NCBI RefSeq assembly: GCF_947172395.1
Contig: NC_069084.1
Location: forward strand, 6,635,107-6,699,106
Length of the DNA stretch: 64,000 bases
From: Bicyclus anynana
Taxonomy: Eukaryota > Arthropoda > Insecta > Lepidoptera > Nymphalidae
Direction of reading: 5' to 3'
Shown here: positions 56,501-64,000 of the stretch, one piece after another
Position numbering within the stretch: the stretch's first letter is position 1
Layout: every line of letters starts with the position of its first letter
Program-made: the position numbers and the translations under genes
Notes under the pieces: model-generated
What the model saw: the letters and a program-made list of their open reading frames with translations, nothing else
Told to the model about the DNA's origin: nothing
Databases searched by the model: none

Positions 56501-58491
56501 ATACTCCTAACATAGCTCGTTCCATCGCCCGCTGTGTGACTCTGAGCCTTCTTATGAGGCCCATAGTTAGCGACCAAGTCTCGGAACCATAGGTCATCAC
56601 TGGCAACACGCACTGTTCGAAGACTTTTGTCTTCAGGCACTGAGGAATTTCGGACGAAAAGATGTCGCGAAGTTTCCCGAATGCAGCCCCGAATGGAATA
56701 TATACTGAGAAAAAAATCCTGGATTGCCTCTTAAAATACGTAGCAAACTATTACGCTTGTGTCCGGCACCATGTTGTACACAAGGCCTTTATGTAACATG
56801 ATGTTGCTTCTAAACGGCACAGTGAACTGCACGATTCCCAAGTATTTTACGTATGTTGCACTTGTAGTAAGCAGTAATTTGCGAGCTCCTTACGTGTGTT
56901 GCTTATTTAAGTAGCCTATTTTTCTCAGTGTATTCATGAGCATCAATATTATCATCAGCTGCCGATGTCAACTGCAAGTCAAAAACATTTTCTATGGACT
57001 TCCAAACACCACGTATCTACCTAACAGGACGGAGGTCCTGGGTTCAATCCCCGGCTGGGCCGATTGAGGTTTTCTTAATTGGCTCAGGTCTGGTTGGTGG
57101 GAGGTTTAGGCTGTGGCTAGTTATCACCCTACCGGCAAAGATTTAAGGCCAAGCAACTTAGCGTGCCGGTACGATGTCATGTAGAAACCGAAAGGGGTGT
57201 GGATTTTTATCCTCCTCCTAACAAGTCAGCTCGCTTTCCTGTTAGATTGCATCATCACTTACCATCAGGTGAGATTGTTGTCAAGGGCTAACTAGCAAAG
57301 AATAAAAAAAAAATGTAAAAGTCAGTAAATAAGTATAATATCTTCATCTAAATATACATTTCAGGAAGGTGGTGGAATGCCCAGGACGTTGCAAATAGTA
57401 TTGGTTCCAAAAGTCAGCGAAGAGACGTGCACTGCTGCTTACGCTCCTATGTATACCATCACACCAACGATGCTTTGCGCTGGAATACCTGAAGGAGGAA
57501 AAGATGCTTGCCAGGTAACTTACGAATTCGACATACTCGTATCGTCTATCTATATTTACTTATACTATTAGAATGAGAGTCTTCGATAGCCAGAATTACC
57601 TTATTTTCATCATCATCATCATCATATCAGCCGATGGACGTCCACTGCAGGACATAGGCCTTTTGTAGGGACTTCCAAACATCACGATACTGAGCCGCCT
57701 GCATCCTTACTTACAACCTTATTTTATGTAGGCTTTTATTTCATAAGAAGGTCCAGAGTCACACAGCGGGCGATGGAACGAACTATGCACTCCTAGCATA
57801 GCTCGTTCCATCGCCTCATCCTCCTCGTATCCTTTCAAAGTCAGCCGCCGATAACACTAACTTGGGAACGATGAATCAAGTAACTAAACTATTTTGTTTA
57901 GCTACTTGATTCACCGTTCCTAAGTCAGCGTTATCGGTTGATTTCCGGTATCAAGTCTTAATTGCCCTAAAAGTATTTTATACTTTGAATCCACCAAGTG
58001 CTACAAGAGAAGCTACGATTAGCTTGAAGCGTTAGAATTTTTCAACTTTCTTTTCCTTTTTTTCAATTAAATTACTTTGCAACATACTCTACATACAGCA
58101 TTGGCTGAGAAATTGAAAGCCTACATCATCATCATCATCATCATATCAGCCCCTGGACGTCCACTGCAGGATATAAGCCTTTTGTAGGGACTTCCAAACA
58201 TCACGATACTGAGCCGCCTGCATCCAGCGAATCCCTGCGACTCGCTTAATGTCGTCAGTACACCTGATGGGGGTTGACCAACATTTTCCGCATTGCATAA
58301 CTTTAATTTTTTTACAGGGCGACAGCGGTGGGCCCCTAGTTAGAGACGGCAAACTTGCTGGTGTGGTATCTTGGGGCTTAGGATGCGCCAGACCAAAGTA
58401 CCCCGGCGTTTATGCCAAGGTGTCGGCATTGAGACAATGGATTGATGATCAATCGGTCAAATTGAGACTGACTCACATCTTCAGAATGTAA
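53510..58491 (+). CDS. Secreted trypsin-like serine protease
   Basis: Five exons (53510-53549, 54661-54823, 55909-56161, 57365-57514, 58318-58491), all GT-AG, give 259 residues. The 40-base first exon encodes the signal peptide MYKVVLFMCIGYAAS. Its leftover G joins CG of exon 2 as Ala14, which supports the join. A short propeptide ends at Arg23, before IVGG. The catalytic triad is His64 (TAAHC), Asp109 (SDIAI) and Ser205 (GDSGG). Asp199, six residues before the Ser, with WGLGC and PGVY, predicts trypsin specificity (cleavage after Lys/Arg). Six cysteines in the C49-C65, TC...LC and DAC...GC positions would make three disulfides. There is no clip domain. It could be a gut digestive trypsin or a haemolymph or glandular protease; the sequence does not decide. 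Introns 2-4 are filled with SINE, RTE and foldback insertions, yet every exon is open. Confidence 0.93.
54046..54230 (+). mobile_element. tRNA-derived SINE, family C, with poly-A tail
   Basis: CTCAATAGCTCAACGGTAAG (A-box-like), GGTGGTTCGATCCCCG (B box), TCTATTGTCGTACCCACTCC, GGCAAATATTC, then about 17 A. In intron 1 of the protease gene; the pure A tail suggests a fairly young insertion. Confidence 0.85.
54301..54625 (+). mobile_element. tRNA-derived SINE, family A
   Basis: AGCCGTGATAGCCCAGTG head with a small ATGATATG expansion, B-box region GGTTTGAATCCGG, ending GAGAGGAGACTC. It stops about 40 bp before the exon 2 acceptor of the protease gene. Confidence 0.85.
54840..54990 (+). repeat. 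Interspersed repeat of the GACGCCGCGCGG type
   Basis: ACTAGCTGACGCCGCGCGG head, GATATACGGGGATAATATAT, CGGACCAGTAGTTTCTGAG. It starts about 15 bp after the exon 2 donor of the protease gene. Confidence 0.8.
55594..55860 (+). mobile_element. tRNA-derived SINE, family B, 5'-truncated
   Basis: Begins in the B-box region (ATCCCCAGCTGAGCCGATTG) and runs to ACTTGTAAAAGAATAAAAAA. It ends about 50 bp before the exon 3 acceptor of the protease gene. Confidence 0.85.
56181..56690 (-). mobile_element. RTE LINE 3' end in protease intron 3
   Basis: The minus strand is open for 139 codons: LPVMTYGSETWSLTMGLIRR to KRSVGRPPTRWTDDIKRVAG and YRDVWKSLQKAYVLQW. It ends in TATCAGCCGATGG and ATGATG about 20 bp after the exon 3 donor. 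5'-truncated; the least interrupted RTE copy in the window. Confidence 0.92.
57023..57310 (+). mobile_element. tRNA-derived SINE, family B, head partly missing
   Basis: GACGGAGGTCCTGGGTTCAA to GCAAAGAATAAAAAAAAA. In protease intron 3, ending about 55 bp before exon 4. Confidence 0.85.
57607..57706 (-). mobile_element. RTE LINE 3' tip
   Basis: CATCATCATATCAGCCGATG to GATACTGAGCCGCCTGCATC, the last 100 bp of the RTE 3' end, in protease intron 4. Confidence 0.85.
57770..57814. repeat. Inverted duplication of an 18-bp RTE segment
   Basis: GCGATGGAACGAACTATG (57770-57787) faces CATAGCTCGTTCCATCGC (57797-57814) with one mismatch. Both derive from the RAMERAM coding segment of RTE, so this is a head-to-head fragment junction rather than a functional hairpin. 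Confidence 0.7.
57848..57937. repeat. Foldback sequence, 42-bp arms, 6-nt loop
   Basis: 57848-57889 and 57896-57937 are inverted with 37 of 42 positions matching; the five mismatches are transitions. In protease intron 4. No target duplication identified; likely a small MITE. Confidence 0.85.
58121..58296 (-). mobile_element. RTE LINE 3' fragment before the last protease exon
   Basis: ATCATCATCATCATATCAGC to CAGTACACCTGATGGGGGTT, the RTE 3' end reversed, stopping about 20 bp before the exon 5 acceptor at 58316-58317. Confidence 0.85.
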
Positions 58492-58495
58492 TAAA
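58490..58495 (+). terminator. AATAAA overlapping the protease stop codon
   Basis: The TAA stop (58489-58491) overlaps AATAAA at 58490-58495. If this hexamer is used, the 3' untranslated region would be only about 10-30 bases. Another A-rich signal may lie further on (ATTAAAGAATTTAAAAAAAT region near 58530). Confidence 0.5.
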
Positions 58496-58809
58496 AGCTT
58501 TCAAATGGACATTGATTTGTATATGTAATTAAAGAATTTAAAAAAATATCTGAGTTTTATTAGTAAATCCGTTATACGTTGTAATGTCATAGTAGTTTTT
58601 TTTTTTAATGAAACTTTAGTGTATTTTGAACAACTTACTAAAGTAATATCCAAATCGTGCAATGTCTTAATAATATTCTTATGCAATATAATAATTTTAA
58701 AATTATTATACCTACGTACAATGCACTCATCACTATTTAGTCCCGAAGTAATAGTAGCTTTTGTGGATTCTAAGACAGCTGATTTCGTCATATACACTTA
58801 CATATAAAA

Positions 58810-59480
58810 ACTTACATAATTTATAAACACACCCAGATACCTACTGGAAAACAACCATATTCATCACACAAGTATTTTGCAGTTGTGGGAATAAAACCCA
58901 CGACCGTGGATAAAGGACGCAGGGTCACTACAATGTGCCACGTGGCCGACAATATAGATCGCTATACATACAAAGGAATAAAAGGACAAACTCGAAGAAG
59001 CTCAGACGACCCTACTTGGTAAATAAGGTCATAAGACCAGTTACGAATGCTCACTATTTCCTTGTCATCACTTTAAGACTGTTGCGGTACGGGGCATTCT
59101 CATTTTGGCATATTTATCGTCCCTTATTAAGGCTTAACGACGAAACTGACCGATGATAACGACAGAGAGGGACATAGTCGTTTTGCGGGCTGGGCCACTA
59201 GCAAAGCGATCCGGTTATTTTTAACCTACTATGCAAACTCATGGAAGATAATATAAGTATAACTGGCTTATTTTTATTGCTGCCCCAATAATGATTACTA
59301 GGCAATGATGTTTGACTCGGAACAAGTCTACCATTAAAAACCTTTTTTTGATAAAACAAGCTTTTATTATTTGTAATAAAATGAGCTAAAATGTTAAAAA
59401 CTAGTTACTATCCAAAGAAGTAGTACAAAGTAGTATGTGCGGCATACTGTTGAAATAAACACATTCCCATCATCATCTTT
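58810..59480. other. Intergenic sequence, no gene seen
   Basis: Nothing recognisable downstream of the protease gene in this stretch. Confidence 0.4.
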
Positions 59481-59489
59481 TTTTCTTTT

Positions 59490-59800
59490 CTTAGTATGAA
59501 AGTACTCATTGAGAGAAATCAAATGAGCCCAAACTCGATGGGGTTGCGTCCTTTAATCACGGAGTTCCTATGGCCACCTTACAGCTACATCATCACATCC
59601 TGGTTAGTATCTAGTATCAAAGTACTAGTCCGGATGAATTAAACGAGCCCAAACTCGATGGGATTGCGTCGTTTAATTAAGGAGTTCATGTAGCCACTTT
59701 ACAGCTTCACCATCAGACCCTGGATACCATCTAGTATCATAGACTCGTCTATATGAATTAAACGAGCCTAAACTCGATGGGATTGCGTCGTTTACATATT
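59490..59800 (+). repeat. 120-bp minisatellite, about 2.6 units
   Basis: GAGCCCAAACTCGATGGG recurs at 59525, 59645 and (as GAGCCTAAACTCGATGGG) 59764, giving periods of 120 and 119 bp. Each unit has a GGAGTTC...CATCA(C/G)A block similar to the units near 4850 and 10920. Confidence 0.85.
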
Positions 59801-60757
59801 ACGTAATATTAATTTTTTTTGGCGATTTTAACGTAGTTAAGTACCTACCTCAATCTGAAGTACCTACCTCTTGATTGTATCGCTTTGCTCTATTTGGTTT
59901 TTGATTTTTGATACTAGTACCACAGAATATAATCATAACAGTAAATATACAAAGATCAATATAATATTTTAAGTCATAATAACAAGGTGGCGTTACAAAG
60001 TTTCGCTTATGAAAAATATTTAATAAGTCAAGCTCAACTATCGATGTTAGTCATCAAGAAATTAGTATATTTCTTTGGAATTATTTGATAAAATTTTATT
60101 GAACGTTCTACAAAATACTGTCCGGAGATGTCCTGGCCCCAAATAAAGGGATATTTTGGTCCAGAACGCGCACCGTGGTAATCTTTATTTATGGTACACA
60201 GCACAATTGCACACCAGAATCAAACTACTATTCTTAATAGTGCTGCAGAATGCTTAATCGTTGAAAGACTTTTGCACTGAGCAAATAGATCAAGCGATTT
60301 ATTTGCTATAGATTTTCTGTAAGGCTTAGTTAATTTTATTTATGTAAGCCTTTCGTGTAAGGCTTAGTTAAGTTTAAGTCTAGATCCCCCTCCTAGTTGC
60401 TAATAATGTATTGTACAGCGATATACTGTAAACTCCATTTATGTTTCATAAAAATGGCGCACAAAAGTCCCACTGCTAAACGGGGAGCAACTATTTGATA
60501 AGTTTTAACATAATTCCGACAGCCGAGCGAATGGCAATGATCATGGAGTCTATGGGCCGTATGTACAAACTTATCTCGTTGGTTTTTCATGATGATCTTA
60601 TAGGATTTTATTGATGATCTTTTATCTTATGATTACCTAGGTAGTTACGACGTACTTGGCCTTGATCTACAAAGCCCGTCTGGTGTCTCAAATAGATAGC
60701 CTATCAGTAAAAAATAAGACAAGTTCAATAAAGTAAACGTAGGTAGGTTTGTCGGGT
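59801..60757. other. AT-rich sequence, no gene seen
   Basis: A duplicated GTAAGGCTTAGTTAA pair near 60320 and 60360 is the only structure noticed. Confidence 0.35.
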
Positions 60758-60900
60758 GAAATAAATCGACCAACAATGCGCTTTTCGATGCGAGACCGTC
60801 ATTTCCACACCAGCGAAATTCTTAGACTTCCATCGGCTCTTCGAACTATGTGCATTACCCATTGCCACTTCAGCTTCGAGACTTGCTGAACTATAACAGT
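60758..60900 (-). mobile_element. RTE LINE fragment, diverged
   Basis: GACCAACAATGCGCTTTTCG, CCATCGGCTCTTCGAACTAT and CCATTGCCACTTCAGCTTC match the RTE block in reverse. Confidence 0.75.
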
Positions 60901-60937
60901 GAATTTAATATTACAGACCATTTTCATTATTTAACTA

Positions 60938-61330
60938 ACGGACGCCCGCGACTTCGTCCGTGTGGAAATCAATATAAACTTTCAAGCCCTATTTCACCAC
61001 TTTAGAGTTTGAATTGTAGAAAATTTTGAATCCCATTACATTTTTATATGATTTATAAACAAATTTTTAAAACTGGAACTCCAAAAATGAAGGACTTTCC
61101 ATAAAAACTTTCAACCCTTATTTCACCCTCTTTTTATTTTATTTTCGCAATAAAAAGTATCCTGTATCCTTCTCCGTATTATAGTCTTAAACCGTACCGA
61201 GTTTCATTTGGATTTATTCAGTAGTCTGTCGAATAACAAAAAAACACGGACTGTCTGTCCGTGTTTTTTTGTTATTCGACAGACAGACAGAAAATCGAAA
61301 AAAAAATTTTTTGCTTCAGTATCGATTATA
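60938..61330 (+). repeat. CGGACGCCC repeat with terminal 27-bp perfect hairpin
   Basis: Head ACGGACGCCCGCGACTTCG. The body has ACTTTCAACCCTTATTTCAC and TTTCATTTGGATTTATTCAG. Then a perfect inverted repeat: 61225-61251 pairs with 61257-61283 around TGTCT. Similar to 18900-19357 in reverse. Confidence 0.8.
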
Positions 61331-62978
61331 TAATGCCCCCCAACAAAAATTTTCAAAATATTCTATTCTAAAGTCTCAAATTGCCAATAAATGTAAAGAA
61401 TTCGACCATTTTATTAAAAGTATAGAATAGATATAGATAGATATAGATTATTATTTGTCAAGCAAAATAACGCCAGATTTTATTAAAAACAAGTCTGATT
61501 GACTTAGATTCCAATCAAACTTATTTGTAGCATTCAATAGAAACTGTGAGGCAAATAACATCTCCGTTTGACAAGTAGCTTATAAACAAACCACGACAAT
61601 AAAACTCCCCCTAAACTTCAACTTCCTGAATATTAATTTTGATTTTGTCGCCGCCCAAGTATGTAGCAAAAACAGGGTCCCTACATTAATCAATGTTTAA
61701 TCAAACAAGAACCTCCATTATTAAATTTCGGTCCGACATCGTTACAAAATTAATTTATTCAATGAGCAATTATTGTGATAAAAATCGGTGTCAGGGTTAG
61801 GGAGTGGAATTTTTATTTTTTCCATAAAAGGGTGTACAATACTTTTATAACTGTTGCAAATAAACATACTTTAATACTCTTTTTCAGTTAGTTTATTACA
61901 CCATGCTCGTACCCTAAGTAAGTATACCTTCCAAAGCCACTACGTTTGGTATTGGCTTTGGAAGGTTTTAAGGGTCTAGATCCTCAATTATTGTCCGAGT
62001 ATTTGTTTTACATTGTCTGTGAGATATGATGTTTAGTTTACCCCTTGGACTTCGTGCCAAAGGAACAGCAAAATATCCATCAAGTAATCGAATTGGCTCT
62101 GTAAGCATTGTGTTTCTAAGCCTGTGTAAAAAACACATGTGTGTATTGCGAATCAAATTTGTATTTGTGTATAGTGTAAGGGCACAAAATTAAATTTATT
62201 GGTGTTAAATATATTCGATTATTTCGATCGTCCCCCGCAAAAAAATGACAGACGACAATTATTATGTTTGTGAATTTGGGTGCGATGCAACTCCAAGGTT
62301 AATTCATCTTTGAATGTAACACATGTGTTTCTCATAGAAACGGATTAAAAACACTCGGTAATTGATTATTATCAAGTAGGTATAAAAATAATCGATAAAA
62401 AAATGACCGAGTGCACTACTAATATTTTATGCAGTGAAAATTTTGATAACCATGTATTATCATACACAGTTATCTTAATAAAATAAGTTGTCACGCCAGA
62501 TATATGGCAAAGACCTAATTATACATGACGTAGAAGCAATTAGTGCTTATAAAAGTAAGTCAGTAGATACCTATAGGCGTTTATCGTAAGATAATAATAT
62601 CCAGGTGCATTTGGAATTTGATTTTATGAGAATTAAAGCTTAATAATTCGCTGCCCGCGAGTATTTTATCGAAAAGTCCGTCTGCGTTTAAGAAGCCGAC
62701 AGTCAGGGAATTGTGGTTTTAATCTACCGTTGTGAGCCATAAAAAAAAAATTATTTTCCTCTATCGCGCGGAGCATGATACTGTGCTAGCCTATTACCCT
62801 TACTTACTTTATATTTTTTACATGACACGTAACGGATACGATGGGTCGTCCATTTAGGAGTCAAATGGTAAATGTATAAAAATTCACTTTAATACGACAA
62901 TTAAAACCCCACTCAGTAATTTAAGAACCACGAGCGTCGGGTTATATCGCCAAGACAACGCGATGACCATTATGAAAA
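61331..62978. other. AT-rich sequence, no gene seen
   Basis: Contains a perfect 14-bp inverted repeat (61926-61939 with 61953-61966, 13-nt loop). A block at 62200-62310 (GGGTGCGATGCAACTCC) resembles 8890-8980. No gene supported. Confidence 0.45.
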
Positions 62979-63185
62979 ACTAGCGGACGCCCGCAACTTC
63001 GTCCGCGTGGAATTTAGTTTTTCACAAATCCCTCGGGAACCATGGATTTTTCCGGGATAAAAAGTATCAAATGTGTTAATCCAGAGTAAAATCTATCCAA
63101 ATCGCTTCAGTACTAGCGGCGTTAAAGAGTAACAAACATCCAAACAAACATCCAAACATACATCCAAACTTTCGCTCTTATATTG
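62979..63185 (+). repeat. CGGACGCCC-headed interspersed repeat, complete
   Basis: CTAGCGGACGCCCGCAACTT head, CCATGGATTTTTCCGGGAT, AATCCAGAGTAAAATCTAT, then CATCCAAAC tandem units (four) before TTTCGCTCTTATATTG. Confidence 0.8.
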
Positions 63186-63319
63186 ATAGAAATATTTTAA
63201 AGTAAATAGGTAACATAGATATCAGAAAAATACAATGATTGGATATGCTAGACGAAGGTTTGTTAAATTCAGCTGATCTATTGGACGGGGCACATTTGTA
63301 GGATAAATTAATGATTTTT

Positions 63320-63640
63320 TTTTTATACTTTAAAAGTTCGCCCTTGACTACAATCTCACCTGATGGTAAGTGATGATGCAGTCTAAGATGGAAGCGGGCT
63401 AACTTGTTAGGAGGAGGATGAAAATCCACAGCCCTTTCGGTTTCTACACGGCATCGTACCGGAACGCTAAATCGCTTGGCGGTACGTCTTTGCCGGTAGG
63501 GTGGTAACTAGCCACGGCCGAAGCCTCCCACCAGCCAGACCTGGACAAATTAAGAAAATCTCAAACTGCCCAGCCGGGGATCGAACCCAGGACCTCCGTT
63601 TTGTAAATCCACCGCGCATTCCACTGCGCCACGGAGGCCG
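63320..63640 (-). mobile_element. tRNA-derived SINE, family B, full length, reversed
   Basis: From TTTTTTTATACTTTAAAAG through CGGAACGCTAAATCGCTTGG to CCACTGCGCCACGGAGGCC. The GGGATCGAACCCAGG B-box complement is intact. Confidence 0.9.
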
Positions 63641-64000
63641 TCAAAAATAACGTGGGGGGAAAATAACGCAAAAGAACAAAAAAAGGATCGTCAAAGATAA
63701 AAAAGAAAAGAAGAAAGAAAACAAAAAGGAAAGAAAGAAAAAAGGACATCTTTCGACAGGCTGAGTACATTAAGAGGCGGCAATGTTTGGGAGAAATTAG
63801 ATAGACAGGAAATTAGATAGAGGCAACTCTACTAACCGTAATAATTATAGAAAATTCTCGCTAAAAGAAACTAAACTTATTTCTTCTAAAACGATTTCTG
63901 TATAATACTTGTGGCACCCTTTGGCCTAAATAAAGGTCGCAGAAATAATGACTATTTTATTTATTTTGTGTGAGTAATCGATAAGCAATCAAAAGCAACA
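63641..64000. other. Purine-rich low-complexity run and AT-rich end
   Basis: 63660-63745 is an A/G-rich run (AAAGAAAAGAAGAAAG-like), probably a simple repeat. Nothing else recognised to the window end. Confidence 0.5.

Noticed and set aside
56190..56609. Host gene on the minus strand inside the protease gene
   Set aside because: The 139-codon frame is the C-terminal end of an RTE reverse transcriptase and matches several other copies in the window.
57770..57814. Functional RNA hairpin
   Set aside because: Both arms are pieces of the RTE coding sequence in opposite orientation, explained by transposon fragment rearrangement.
59490..59800. CRISPR-like array
   Set aside because: Units are about 120 bp of contiguous tandem repeat without unique spacers, in an insect genome.

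Overview
The window looks like nuclear DNA of a moth or butterfly. It is AT-rich, its genes are split by GT-AG introns, and it is full of the tRNA-derived SINEs and LINE fragments typical of Lepidoptera. This rests on gene structure and recognisable protein families read by eye; no database search was run.

Positions 3.3-32.0 kb hold a head-to-tail array of four complete UDP-glycosyltransferase (UGT) genes on the + strand, resembling the lepidopteran UGT33 family. All four share one architecture: a long first exon (signal peptide and acceptor-binding half) and three short exons (donor-binding half, UGT signature, C-terminal membrane anchor), with introns in phases 0, 1 and 2. Spliced lengths are 521, 521, 523 and 524 residues. 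Copies 1 and 2 form one recent pair and copies 3 and 4 another. The products should be ER-membrane enzymes that attach sugar to small lipophilic molecules such as plant toxins, pigments or hormones. The divergent first halves and conserved second halves suggest different acceptors with one donor sugar chemistry.

Positions 32-53.4 kb contain no gene I can support. This stretch is packed with RTE, CR1-like and mariner relics, at least four tRNA-derived SINE families, GGGTA-rich minisatellite tracts and a foldback MITE pair.

Positions 53.5-58.5 kb hold a five-exon secreted trypsin-like serine protease gene (259 residues) with a TATA box and initiator, a signal peptide, an RIVGG activation site, the full catalytic triad and an S1 aspartate. 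Its introns are heavily loaded with transposons. The rest, to 64 kb, is repeats.

The most interesting points are: a fossil UGT exon 2 inside intron 1 of UGT copy 1; a GC-AG intron in copy 2; uneven divergence along the UGT pairs; a Gly-to-Arg change at a motif conserved in the other copies in copy 4; a CTCF-consensus match in the loop of a foldback MITE; and a MITE apparently derived from a mariner whose relic lies 24 kb away. I do not see evidence for a wholly new biological system.
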